DNA from: Thalassospira profundimaris
Lineage (GTDB): Bacteria; Pseudomonadota; Alphaproteobacteria; Rhodospirillales; Thalassospiraceae
Assembly (NCBI RefSeq): GCF_003326755.1
Contig: NZ_JPWH01000011.1
Span: forward strand, 62,001-126,000
Direction of reading: 5' to 3'
Length of the DNA stretch: 64,000 bases
Position 1 is the stretch's first letter; the number at the start of each line of letters is the position of its first letter. The notes under the pieces were generated by a model that was not told the DNA's origin, searched no databases, and worked only from the letters and a program-made list of their open reading frames with translations. This document shows, piece by piece, positions 35,894 through 45,061 of this stretch. The position numbers were made by a program, and so were the translations under genes.

Positions 35894-37070
35894 GCCCGTG
35901 ATGTTCAGCCCGGCGGAATATCGTGCCTTGCGGGACATGCGCGACCGGGTATGGCAGCAGATGGCACAACAGGATTATGCCGGGGCGGACCCGTTTGACG
36001 GGCTGGAAAGCCGGTTTTTTGCCCAAAGTCCGTTTGTATCCTCGCGTTTGGCAAGGCTGGTCTGGTTGCAGGCGATGAAACATGCGCCGCAAATGGTGCG
36101 CAACCGGGCGGGCATTGCGCCGCTGCTTACCCCCAAAACGCTGGCCCTGTTGTTGGGTGCGGGTTCAGGCGTGCCGGTGGGGAACTGGCAAACGGAATTT
36201 GCCGGGTTTGATGGCGATGTGCTGACGCGGGATTTCACCCGGCAGCTTTTGACCCTGCGAAATGAAGATGGCGGCTGGGGGTACCCCTTTGCCTGGCAGG
36301 CGCGTGCCTTTTATGCGGGGCGGGGGCAATCCAACGCCATTGTCACCTGCTTTGTTGTCGATGGTTTGGTGCAGGGTGGCAAATTGCCACCTGATCATCC
36401 GGCCTTGCAGGCCGCCGCAACGTTTTTACGGCGGGAGCTTTGGCGAGAACAGGGCGGGGCAACGGATGGGGGCTATTTTGCCTATATCGCGCATAGTGAT
36501 GCGGAAATTCACAATGTCAGCCTGTGGGGTGCCTGGATTTTGCAAATGTTGTGTCCGGGCAATGCCTTAAGTCCGGTCGCATTACAGCGTGTTTTGGATC
36601 GGCAGCAGGAAGATGGTTCCTGGGCCTATGGTACGCGTTCCCATCACCGCTTTGTCGATGGCTTTCATACCGGCTATATCCTGGATTTGCTGCATCGGTT
36701 TAAAGGAACTGGCACAAGCCCGGTTGACGTGACATTGGCGCTGGATCGGGGCTGGCGGTTTTACCGGCGATCCTGCTTTGATGATGATGGCATCCCGCGC
36801 AGTTTTGCCGGTAAAACGGGCTATCTGGATAGCCATGCGGTGGCACAGGCTATGGCGACACTGCGTCGTTTTGGCGATAGGGCCGGGGCGGCGCATGTGG
36901 CGCGATTTGCCATGCGGGATTTGTTTGATGCAAAGCGCGGTGTTTTTTATGCCGGTATCGGGCGCATTGGACAGGACAGGCGGGTTTTTATGCGCTGGAC
37001 ACAGGCATGGATGGTGTGGGCCTTTTCGATGATGCTTGCTGATGCGCCCCCTGATGCGGAAAGGATGTGA
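35886..37070 (+). CDS. Alpha/alpha-toroid protein of the polysaccharide locus
   Basis: I do not recognise this 394-residue protein by family. It contains repeats of helices with Gly-Gly-Trp motifs (LRNEDGGWGYPF, RQQEDGSWAYGTRSHHRFVDGFHTGYIL), a pattern of (alpha/alpha)6 barrels and of prenyltransferase-like toroids that bind sugars or lipid chains. No signal peptide or membrane segment is seen. It sits between the ligase-like gene and a small unknown gene with overlaps at both ends. A role in sugar-chain or lipid-carrier modification is inference only. Confidence 0.6.
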   Translation: MPEPVMFSPAEYRALRDMRDRVWQQMAQQDYAGADPFDGLESRFFAQSPFVSSRLARLVWLQAMKHAPQMVRNRAGIAPLLTPKTLALLLGAGSGVPVGNWQTEFAGFDGDVLTRDFTRQLLTLRNEDGGWGYPFAWQARAFYAGRGQSNAIVTCFVVDGLVQGGKLPPDHPALQAAATFLRRELWREQGGATDGGYFAYIAHSDAEIHNVSLWGAWILQMLCPGNALSPVALQRVLDRQQEDGSWAYGTRSHHRFVDGFHTGYILDLLHRFKGTGTSPVDVTLALDRGWRFYRRSCFDDDGIPRSFAGKTGYLDSHAVAQAMATLRRFGDRAGAAHVARFAMRDLFDAKRGVFYAGIGRIGQDRRVFMRWTQAWMVWAFSMMLADAPPDAERM

Positions 37071-37309
37071 TTGTGGATTTGGACGTGCTGAGTTTTGGTC
37101 ATCCCGATCCGGAGAGAGCCCAAAAGGAAGCCCTGCTGCGTGATGTGCCGCAGGAAGATTTTATCGCGCTTTATCATGCCACCCGCACTGCGGCGCGTAT
37201 CGCCCGGCAAAGCGGGGATATGGAACGGCTTTATGGCCTGACACGTGGCCTTAAAACCCTGCAACGGATCAGTGGGGAACGTGGCTTTCGGCTTGATCCC
37301 CGGTCCTGA
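37067..37309 (+). CDS. Small unknown protein, coupled to the toroid gene
   Basis: The 80-residue acidic-to-basic soluble protein starts at GTG, which overlaps the TGA of the gene before (GTGA). It has no motif that I recognise. The tight coupling, and the fact that the frame stays open to a plausible end, support a real gene. It is the last gene before the 80-base gap to hrpB. Confidence 0.5.
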   Translation: MIVDLDVLSFGHPDPERAQKEALLRDVPQEDFIALYHATRTAARIARQSGDMERLYGLTRGLKTLQRISGERGFRLDPRS

Positions 37310-37388
37310 TATAAGCTGATATGATATGTCTACGGGCTTGTCATGCGGCGTTGAATAAACAATAACGCACGCAGCCTGATTTACCGGT

Positions 37389-39917
37389 ATGTCACGGGGT
37401 TTTATGCGTTCCGATTTTCCCAGTTTGCCGATCAATGCGGTTTTGGCCGATGTGAAGGCTGCGCTTAACAGCGGCACCAATGCGGTTTTGCAGGCCCCGC
37501 CCGGTGCAGGTAAAACAACGATGGTGCCCCTGGCCCTGCTGGATGAAAACTGGCTGGCAGGCCGCAAGATTGTGATGCTCGAACCCCGCCGCCTTGCCGC
37601 GCGCGCCAGTGCCCGGCGCATGGCGCAATTGCTGGGCGAAAAGGTGGGCGAAACCGTGGGCTATCGCGTGCGGTTTGAAAACCGTGTCTCCGCCCAAACC
37701 CGGATCGAGGTGGTGACAGAAGGCATTCTGGTCCGCCAGATTCAGGATGACCCGGAACTCACCGGCATTGCGGCCCTGATATTTGACGAATTTCACGAAC
37801 GATCCCTGGATGCCGATTTGGGTCTGGCCCTGGCACTGGAAAGCCAGGCGGCCTTGCGCGATGATTTGCGCCTTCTGGTGATGTCGGCAACGCTGGATGG
37901 CGAACCAATCGCCGGGCTGATGGGCGATTGCCCGGTCATTACCAGCGAAGGCCGTGCCTACCCGGTTGAAACCATCTATATGCCCCCCAAACCGCAGGAA
38001 CGGATTGAACCGGCAATGGCGGCCGCGATTCGCGATGCGCTGGCAAATCAGAACGGATCAATCCTGGCCTTTTTGCCGGGGCAGGGCGAAATTACGCGGG
38101 TCGAGGGGCTATTAAAAGCCGCAATACCGGCAGAGGACCGCGTCATTATTGCCCCGCTTTATGGTGCGATGGATGCCAAGGCCCAGGACCTTGCCATTCA
38201 ACCGGCCCCCGATGGTTTTCGCAAGGTGGTGCTGGCAACCGCGATTGCCGAAACCAGCCTGACGATTGATGGCATTCGCGTGGTGGTGGATTGCGGCCTG
38301 CAACGCCTGCCAAGGTTTGACCCGGCTTCTGGCATGACGCGGCTGGTCACGGTAAAATCATCCCAGGCCAGCGCCGAACAGCGGCGCGGTCGCGCCGGGC
38401 GACTGGAACCGGGAATATGTTACCGCCTGTGGGGCGAGGCCGAACACCGCGCCCGACCGCAATTTAGCGCACCCGAAATTGCCGAGGCGGATTTGGCCCC
38501 GCTAACGCTGGAACTGGCGCGCTGGGGTGTTGGCGATGTCACCAGCCTGCCCTGGCTTGATGTGCCCGATGCAGCCAAAATGGATCAGGCGCGTGATGTG
38601 TTGCGCCGGTTGGAGGCCCTGGATGATGCCGGGCGCATCACGGTGATGGGGCAGGCGATGGCAAGCCTGCCGGTGCATCCGCGTTTGGCACATATGATGG
38701 TGCGCGGGCAGGAATTGGGTTTGGCCGATGCCGCCTGTGCGCTGGCGGCCCTGTTATCGGACCGGGATTTTATGCGCAATGCCGGGGCGGATCTGCGCCA
38801 GCGGTTGGAGGCAATGGTGCGCGGCCGGGCACCGGGCATGATGATGGAGGCCAAACGCCAGCTTTCCCGCCGTTCGGCACAGGCGGCAAAGGAATTGTCC
38901 CTTGGGAAAGGTGGCAATGAAAGCTGCAAACAGCCGGATTTTGCCGATCAGGCGGGTTTGCTGGTCGCCTTTGCCTACCCGGACCGCATTGGCGAACGCC
39001 GACGTGGCGGTGAAGCCCGCTATCGCCTGTCAGGCGGGCGCGGTGGTGTTTTACCGCGTGAAGACCGGCTGGCAAATGAACAATGGCTTGCGGTGGCAGA
39101 GCTGGACGGACAATCGCGCGAGGCAAAGATTTATCTGGCAGCCCCCCTGTCACAGGCCACGCTGGAGGAATTTTTCGCCAGCCAGATCACCACCGGGACC
39201 GAGGTTTTCTGGGACACCCAGAACGATATGGTGGTGGCACGCTTCCAACGGCGGATTGGGGCCCTGGTGCTGGAAGAAAAGCCGGTGCATGATGCCGTCG
39301 CCCCCGACAAACTGGCCCAGGCGATGACGGATGGTGTCCGCAAAATGGGCCTGTCCTGCCTGCCCTGGGAGAAGGAAAGCGAACATCTACGCGCCCGCCT
39401 TGCCTTTTTGCACGGGCTGGAGCCGGAAAACTGGCCGGATATGAGCGATGCGGGGTTGCTCGATACGCTGGAAGACTGGCTGATGCCCTATCTTTCCGGT
39501 ATTGTGCGCAAAGCCCAGTTGCGGCAGGTGAATTTAAGCGAGGCCCTGGTTTCCACGATTGACTGGAACCAGCAACAGCAAATTGCCAAACTGGCCCCCA
39601 GCCACTGGACGGTGCCGACCGGATCACACATTCGTATTGATTACCGGCCCGAAGGCCCGGCCCTGCCCGTGCGCTTGCAGGAAATGTTTGGCGCAACCGA
39701 AACCCCGAAAATCGCCAATGGCAAAGTGGCCGTCACGCTGCATCTGCTTTCCCCTGCCCAGTGTCCCTTGCAGGTAACGTCTGACCTGATCGGGTTCTGG
39801 CAGGGGTCGTACGCGCAGGTAAAGGCGGAGATGAAGGGCCGCTACCCCAAACATTACTGGCCCGACGACCCCCTGCAGGCCGAACCGACAAGGCGGGTGA
39901 AACGGTCGGGAAACTGA
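37389..39917 (+). CDS. hrpB: ATP-dependent helicase HrpB
   Basis: The 842-residue DEAH-box-type helicase has Walker A GAGKTT starting at residue 39, a Walker B/DEAH motif that reads DEFH (133-136), motif III SAT and motif VI QRRGRAGR. The C-terminal region fits the HrpB-specific domain, and total length is normal (about 820). HrpB is a putative RNA helicase in many proteobacteria whose cellular role is poorly defined. Met at 37404 is an alternative start. It ends 61 bases from the convergent STAND gene. Confidence 0.93.
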   Translation: MSRGFMRSDFPSLPINAVLADVKAALNSGTNAVLQAPPGAGKTTMVPLALLDENWLAGRKIVMLEPRRLAARASARRMAQLLGEKVGETVGYRVRFENRVSAQTRIEVVTEGILVRQIQDDPELTGIAALIFDEFHERSLDADLGLALALESQAALRDDLRLLVMSATLDGEPIAGLMGDCPVITSEGRAYPVETIYMPPKPQERIEPAMAAAIRDALANQNGSILAFLPGQGEITRVEGLLKAAIPAEDRVIIAPLYGAMDAKAQDLAIQPAPDGFRKVVLATAIAETSLTIDGIRVVVDCGLQRLPRFDPASGMTRLVTVKSSQASAEQRRGRAGRLEPGICYRLWGEAEHRARPQFSAPEIAEADLAPLTLELARWGVGDVTSLPWLDVPDAAKMDQARDVLRRLEALDDAGRITVMGQAMASLPVHPRLAHMMVRGQELGLADAACALAALLSDRDFMRNAGADLRQRLEAMVRGRAPGMMMEAKRQLSRRSAQAAKELSLGKGGNESCKQPDFADQAGLLVAFAYPDRIGERRRGGEARYRLSGGRGGVLPREDRLANEQWLAVAELDGQSREAKIYLAAPLSQATLEEFFASQITTGTEVFWDTQNDMVVARFQRRIGALVLEEKPVHDAVAPDKLAQAMTDGVRKMGLSCLPWEKESEHLRARLAFLHGLEPENWPDMSDAGLLDTLEDWLMPYLSGIVRKAQLRQVNLSEALVSTIDWNQQQQIAKLAPSHWTVPTGSHIRIDYRPEGPALPVRLQEMFGATETPKIANGKVAVTLHLLSPAQCPLQVTSDLIGFWQGSYAQVKAEMKGRYPKHYWPDDPLQAEPTRRVKRSGN

Positions 39918-39978
39918 GATATAGCGGTTTTATGGAAGATGGTGATTGTTTGGCAGATGGCGCTTGCTACCCGGTTTG

Positions 39979-42900
39979 TTACTGGATGTTCTCGTAATCC
40001 GCATAAATTTCGTTTCTCAGACCGCCAAGTTCCATAATAGCAGACCATCGATTTGGATGATATTTCAATGTTTTTAAAATTACTCTGTATCCGGTTCTTT
40101 TATAGTTTTCTTTAAACCATGATATCAGAACGGGAGCGAGAATATCATCTGACACATTTGATTGAATGCAACCGGTCAAAATGTAAGTGACACATGTCAC
40201 AGGGATTTCGTCAATTAAGGATAAAAAATCTTCAGCACGATAAGTGAAATTTCCCAAAGCCCATTTAATTTGGATTGTGACGATGTTTAGATGTTCGCTC
40301 GTGCAGTCGTTTTGAAGGAAACGAATGGCATTTTGAGGATTGTTTGCAAGACAGCGTCCGATTTCTTTGAGTATGAAAACTCTGTTTCCTTTTTTACTCT
40401 CTCCTTCGATTATTTCTAGTGCGACATTGATGTAACGTTGATCCCCTTTGCTGCCAGAAAGAAGGGCTGCCAACAAATTTAGGTTTGGATGTTGCGATTG
40501 TTTGTCAAAAATTTGTTCGCCAAGGTCGATCCATTTTTTTTCTCCGTCGCTACGTTTGATCAACGGCACAAGTATAGTATACAGGTTTTTATTCGTGGGA
40601 TTATAGCTCATCCATAGGCGAACAGAATCTATAACATCTTGATTATCAGGCCTGTTAGCAATGAGCGTTTTGAATACTTCATGTATATTTGAATGATCAA
40701 GATTGTTTTGTAGCCACTCTATGGATACGTCAAGAACCTGATCTTCTTCCGGCTTTGCGGCGATAAGAGCTTTGAGTAATTCGTGTGCTCGAGGGTTTTC
40801 GGTGTTTTCTTCGAGCCATTTCAAAGCATCTTTCCAGACTGAATCGTCATCGGGAAGGGCCTTGAGAAGGGGGGCAAAAAGTTGCTGAGCTTGCGGATGG
40901 TTAGAATTCTGCTTTAGCCAGTTCTTGGTAGTATCGATGGTTTTTTTGTCATTGGGGCGTGCCGTTACGAGGGGAGCAAAAAGTTGCTGCGCTTGCGGGT
41001 GATGTGGGTTTTCCTCAAGCCATTTTAGAGCAGCCTCGGCTATTTCTTGATCCTCGGGGCGTGCTGTTACCAGGGGAGCAAAAAGCTGCTGGGCTTGCGG
41101 ATGATCGGGATGTTCTTCAAGCCATTTTCGGGCTTTCAGATGGATTTCACCGTTGTTTGGTTGTGCAGCTACAAGGGGCGATAATAGCTGGTGTGCTTGA
41201 GGGTGTTGATAGTTTTTTTCAAGCCATCGTAGAGCCAATTCGCTGAGTGCATTGTTATCCGGATATCGCGCAATTAATGAGGCCAGAGCAAAATATGCGC
41301 TTGGCTCGTACGGATTCTGGTTTATCCATTCATTCGCCAAATCCAGTGCAGCATTCGTATTTTCAGCTCTGCTGATAATTGTGGCAACTGAACTTCCCGC
41401 GTTGGGTACGCTGAAAATAATTGTCCGTGAAGCGTCGCGGAGATCGTCAGCCAATTTCAGATTGTCCAGAATTTCGCTGATGCGCCAGAGCCAACTGCCG
41501 ACTGGAGCAGAAAGACCCACGGGAATGGGGGATTTACTTGCGGCAATAAGGGCCTGTTTTACAGGATCGGGGGTTAAGTCCCGTGCCATACCTCGAAACC
41601 AGATCTCCAGCCAACGGGAAAGTAAGGGCAGGCTGTCATTTTGGGAATTTGCGTTATATTGTTTAAGGTATAATTCAGCAAGTGCCTGATTGATTGTCCC
41701 TACCCGTCCGTTGTGAGACAATGTTGCTTGATTATCCAGTTTGTTGGTTTTCGCCAGGTTGAGAATTATATCGCTACAAGGCGACCAGTCTTGATTTTTT
41801 GCATATTCAATCAGCGACGGTGCAAGATGGCGCCCGAGATTTTGCGCCAGTGTTGCTGGTCGCTCTGCCCAGGCACAATAGAGCTGCCAGTTGATCTGTG
41901 GATGTGAAAGGCGATATCCTGTTTCGTTGCTGCGTGCCCCAGAGCTGAATTTTTCAAAATGTAATTGTGACTCTTCACATAAAGCCATGAAGGCATCGCG
42001 TTGGCTGTCTGGCAGGTTATCAATCAGGCTGGCGGGGGCGTTTAATTCCAGAGCGTTAATGGCCAGTATGGAACGGGCAAGTTCAAAAATTTCGAGATGT
42101 TTCAGTCGGCGTTTAAAGTTGGCGGCAAACGAATTTAAAGACTGCCCTTGCAGGAGTTCAAACATCCAGACAACCAAGAGGCGGTTTTCTGTGTTGTCCT
42201 GAGCAGGTCTTACCTCCTTACCGGTTCGTTCTTTGTACCACGTGGCAAAATCCTGCATTTCCTGCTGATCAAGGTTGGGCACAGAAAATGTCTGGATATT
42301 GAACAATGCCGCATGTCTTGATTGAAAGGTTTCTCTTTCTGTTGAGGGGCCACATGTGAGAATTACTACTTTGGGTGGTAAGAGAGATGTCGCGTTTTTT
42401 ACCTTTTCATCCCATTCATCGGGGTCTTTAAGGAAATGCAGGTCGTCGATGACGGCAATAGAGGGCAGGAAGTTTGCGTCCTCGCCACCTTGTTGCAGTT
42501 CGCGCTGGTTTTCCAGCCAGTCTGGTAATTCTTCCGCTGAATTGAGGAAATGAATGACGGGGGCTTGCGGATTATTGACGATATATTCCATCAACTGTAT
42601 CAGCAAAACGGATTTACCCTCGCCAGAGCGTCCGTCAATCCAGAAAGATGGGATGTTGTTTATTTCATCTGTGAGACTAACTTCCTGCCACCAGCTTTTG
42701 AAGTTTTCAACCAGTTCGGAAAATAGAGCAGGTCGTTTTCGTATTCTTTTCAGCCGGAGATCTTTTAATTGTGGTCGACGGTCGAATAAAACGCCGGTAT
42801 CCGAGTCGGCATCCTGATCTATTTCAAGATCGGACTGTCGAATAAGCATTCCTGTGCGGGGTCGCGATTTCAACCCCGATTCACAAGATTTCTGGTATTT

Positions 42901-43524
42901 TTTATTAAGTTCATAGGCAATTTCGTTGATTTTTTTTTCGTCAGGATTCTCAAAAAGCCTCAAAAGTAGTCCGAGGCAGTCGTCGATAAAACTGGCGGGA
43001 TCGTTAATGCCTGAATGCCAAAGAAAATCGCGGAGATGATCCAGCGGGTCCGGTTGTTCGAGAATCGAATCATCTTTTTCAAAGCATGTCAGTAGGTGTT
43101 GCCATACCGTAATATTTGTATTTTTTCCGCCAATTTCTTCCACGCTAAAATCACGTGGATGGGCGGTTGTCGCCCGTTTCACACAGGCGATCTTGAAATC
43201 AAGTTTTTTCAGAAATCCGGGGTCGCACAATGTTGCGATTTCATACGCCTCTCGAAGGGCTGCGCGCATTTTGGGTCGGTCCAGCGTGCGTTTGACCTGA
43301 ATAAGAGTATATTTTTGCCGATTTGGCAGAAAGATATCCGAAAGCAGTTCAGTTTTTGCAAGTTCTTCGGGAGATTGACGGCCCTTGGCAAGACCATGAA
43401 AAAAGTTTGTCAGATAGATTGACGATTGAAAAGAAAAGCCAGCCAGTGCCCACCAGCCACCTTTGGCGCGACGTTCTTTGCTAAAAAGCGATAGCAGGGA
43501 TTCAATTGAATTGGCTGACGACAT
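39979..43524 (-). CDS. DUF4297/Cap4-like nuclease-STAND NTPase-repeat protein (Avs-like candidate defence)
   Basis: The 1181-residue protein appears to have three parts. Residues 20-200 resemble the DUF4297/Cap4 PD-(D/E)xK nuclease: GF-x-x-Q at 29-33, E59 and D63, and Q76-x-K78 in the order of an active site. Residues about 280-500 hold a P-loop NTPase with Walker A GRSGEGKS (298-305) and Walker B AVIDDLHF (D360-D361), as in STAND ATPases. Residues 731-1002 are eight 34-residue helical repeats, followed by about 180 helical residues. Nuclease, STAND and repeat sensor is the layout of antiviral Avs proteins, which detect a phage protein and then cut DNA. The gene stands alone and is lower in G+C: 28 of 60 bases at 40441, against 37 of 60 at 38521. 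Confidence 0.75.
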   Translation of the reverse strand: MSSANSIESLLSLFSKERRAKGGWWALAGFSFQSSIYLTNFFHGLAKGRQSPEELAKTELLSDIFLPNRQKYTLIQVKRTLDRPKMRAALREAYEIATLCDPGFLKKLDFKIACVKRATTAHPRDFSVEEIGGKNTNITVWQHLLTCFEKDDSILEQPDPLDHLRDFLWHSGINDPASFIDDCLGLLLRLFENPDEKKINEIAYELNKKYQKSCESGLKSRPRTGMLIRQSDLEIDQDADSDTGVLFDRRPQLKDLRLKRIRKRPALFSELVENFKSWWQEVSLTDEINNIPSFWIDGRSGEGKSVLLIQLMEYIVNNPQAPVIHFLNSAEELPDWLENQRELQQGGEDANFLPSIAVIDDLHFLKDPDEWDEKVKNATSLLPPKVVILTCGPSTERETFQSRHAALFNIQTFSVPNLDQQEMQDFATWYKERTGKEVRPAQDNTENRLLVVWMFELLQGQSLNSFAANFKRRLKHLEIFELARSILAINALELNAPASLIDNLPDSQRDAFMALCEESQLHFEKFSSGARSNETGYRLSHPQINWQLYCAWAERPATLAQNLGRHLAPSLIEYAKNQDWSPCSDIILNLAKTNKLDNQATLSHNGRVGTINQALAELYLKQYNANSQNDSLPLLSRWLEIWFRGMARDLTPDPVKQALIAASKSPIPVGLSAPVGSWLWRISEILDNLKLADDLRDASRTIIFSVPNAGSSVATIISRAENTNAALDLANEWINQNPYEPSAYFALASLIARYPDNNALSELALRWLEKNYQHPQAHQLLSPLVAAQPNNGEIHLKARKWLEEHPDHPQAQQLFAPLVTARPEDQEIAEAALKWLEENPHHPQAQQLFAPLVTARPNDKKTIDTTKNWLKQNSNHPQAQQLFAPLLKALPDDDSVWKDALKWLEENTENPRAHELLKALIAAKPEEDQVLDVSIEWLQNNLDHSNIHEVFKTLIANRPDNQDVIDSVRLWMSYNPTNKNLYTILVPLIKRSDGEKKWIDLGEQIFDKQSQHPNLNLLAALLSGSKGDQRYINVALEIIEGESKKGNRVFILKEIGRCLANNPQNAIRFLQNDCTSEHLNIVTIQIKWALGNFTYRAEDFLSLIDEIPVTCVTYILTGCIQSNVSDDILAPVLISWFKENYKRTGYRVILKTLKYHPNRWSAIMELGGLRNEIYADYENIQ
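40519..41334 (-). repeat. Eight tandem 34-residue helical repeats within the STAND protein
   Basis: Units begin with Trp at residues 731, 765, 799, 833, 867, 901, 935 and 969, with no gaps between them. The consensus is WLEEN-x-x-HPQAQQLFAPLVTARP plus ten variable residues, TPR/HAT-like in character. Units 799-900 are nearly identical in their first half, and the DNA shows the same (GGAGCAAAAAG stretches at about 40975, 41075), which indicates recent internal duplication. Confidence 0.85.
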
Positions 43525-43807
43525 TATATTTTCTTTGGTTGATATTTTGACGTTGATCGCAGGTGAAGGGGAGGAATTATTGCTGGTAGCGAGAAGTATA
43601 GTCTACAACTTTTTGTGTATAATCCACGTATCATGATGGTTTGCTTTTAGGGCCGGGAGGCGAAAAAATGACTTGATGTCATTGACTCCTCATAATTGAA
43701 CATGGATTGACCTTCCGCAGATGTCGGCGGGCAAAGATGGGTTAAGCTGGCTGTCAGGCAGGGATGGTTGACGGGCATATCTCCGATAACAGCTTTGGCA
43801 GGGCGTG
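43525..43807. other. Divergent gap between the STAND gene and the VIT1-like transporter
   Basis: About 280 bases, A+T-rich near the STAND gene, with no gene. On the minus strand a TATACT -10-like hexamer with TTATAC 16 bases upstream (about 43592-43619) could be the STAND promoter; both are weak. I see no integrase, tRNA or direct repeats to explain acquisition. Confidence 0.35.
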
Positions 43808-44506
43808 ATGACGCAGCAGCGTGTAAAAGAAAAACATCTGGTAGAGCGGGTGGGCTGGTTGCGGGCGGCGATTATGGGGGCCAATGACGGCATTGTCTCG
43901 ATTGCCAGTTTGATTGTTGGTGTGGCGGCGGCCAACCCGGTGCGGGGCGATGTGTTGCTGGCGGGCATTGCCGGGTTGATGGCCGGTGCCATGTCGATGG
44001 CGGCGGGAGAATATGTTTCGGTCAGTTCGCAGTCCGATACTGAAAAGGCCGATCTGGCCCGCGAACGCCACGAACATGAAATTGACCCGGAAGGCGAACT
44101 GATCGAACTGGCGGGTATTTATCAAAGCCGGGGGCTGGATGCCAAACTGGCACTGACGGTGGCCCGGCAAATGATGGATGGCGATGGCATTGCCGCCCAT
44201 GCCCGTGATGAATTGGGTCTTTCGCCGGTGAATATTGCCCGCCCCTTGCAGGCGGCGGCGACATCGGCCCTGATGTTTGCCCTGGGCGCGGCCCTGCCGC
44301 TTGTGGCGGTGTTATGGGCGCCGGTTGCGGCGATGATTCCGGCAGTGGGCGGGGCGGCCTTGCTAGCATTGGCAATTTTGGGCGGTTTTGGCGCGCATAT
44401 TGGCGGTGCCCCTAAAATACGGGCGATTGTACGCGTGGTTTTTTGGGGGGGTGTGGCGATGGTGGCAACCGCCGCGATCGGACGGCTGGTGGGGACGGTG
44501 GTTTGA
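43808..44506 (+). CDS. VIT1/CCC1 family iron/manganese transporter
   Basis: The 232-residue protein has the VIT1/CCC1 layout: an N-terminal helix pair with GANDGIVSIASLIVGV, AGLMAGAMSMAAGEYVSVSSQ, an acidic cytosolic loop (ERHEHEIDPEGE) that binds metal in homologues, and three more helices. Family members move Fe2+ or Mn2+ out of the cytosol. The ATG at 43808 is preferred to the GTG one codon upstream. No iron-related neighbour is present and the physiological direction in bacteria is inferred. Confidence 0.88.
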   Translation: MTQQRVKEKHLVERVGWLRAAIMGANDGIVSIASLIVGVAAANPVRGDVLLAGIAGLMAGAMSMAAGEYVSVSSQSDTEKADLARERHEHEIDPEGELIELAGIYQSRGLDAKLALTVARQMMDGDGIAAHARDELGLSPVNIARPLQAAATSALMFALGAALPLVAVLWAPVAAMIPAVGGAALLALAILGGFGAHIGGAPKIRAIVRVVFWGGVAMVATAAIGRLVGTVV

Positions 44507-44576
44507 TGGTCATGGTTTTGCCGTGAATTTTCTGGCAGCATGAAAATTGGTTTTCATAAACAGGTCTGACCGATAG

Positions 44577-45014
44577 ATGCTCCGTGCTGCAACCCCGTTG
44601 TTAAATGTTGCCAATGTGAAACGCGGCATGGCGTTTTATCGCTGCCTTGGCTTTGAGGTGGTGGCGCAGACGATTGATGATGTTCGCGATGAGCCGGTTT
44701 GGGCGATGTTGGAGAGTGTTCCGACGGATGCGGGCGCGGCGGAGGGGGTGCAGCGGGAGCCGGTGCGCCTGATGCTTGCTGCGCATGGCGGGGTGTCGCA
44801 TGAGGAACGGAAAATGCGCCCGTCTTTTAGCGGGATGGTGTGGTTTTTGGAATGTGAAGATGTGGGTGCACTTTATGATGCGCTGGCCGGGCAGGGATAT
44901 GCGCCGGAACCGATCATGATGCTTGAGGACGGGATGGGGCAGTTTTTTGTGCGGGACCCGGATGGCTATGAAATTGCCATTACCGGGCCGGATCGGCGCG
45001 ACCTGGGAACATAA
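44577..45014 (+). CDS. VOC superfamily (glyoxalase/bleomycin resistance-type) protein
   Basis: The 145-residue single-domain protein has the VOC fold signature: RAATPLLNVANVKRGMAFYRCLGFEVVAQ at the start and FFVRDPDGYEIAITGP at the end. VOC proteins include metal-dependent lyases, dioxygenases and drug-binding resistance proteins; this one cannot be placed more exactly. It is 70 bases after the VIT1-like gene, on the same strand, and 47 bases from the convergent greB. Confidence 0.85.
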   Translation: MLRAATPLLNVANVKRGMAFYRCLGFEVVAQTIDDVRDEPVWAMLESVPTDAGAAEGVQREPVRLMLAAHGGVSHEERKMRPSFSGMVWFLECEDVGALYDALAGQGYAPEPIMMLEDGMGQFFVRDPDGYEIAITGPDRRDLGT

Positions 45015-45061
45015 CGGCACGCTCACGACGTCCTCGGAAGCAGGGCTTGGTGCAAAGCGGA

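Noticed and set aside
43660-43690. Short inverted repeat AATGAC/GTCATT near the STAND gene as a mobile-element end
   Set aside because: Only six bases, no partner copy at the other end of the gene and no transposase or integrase.
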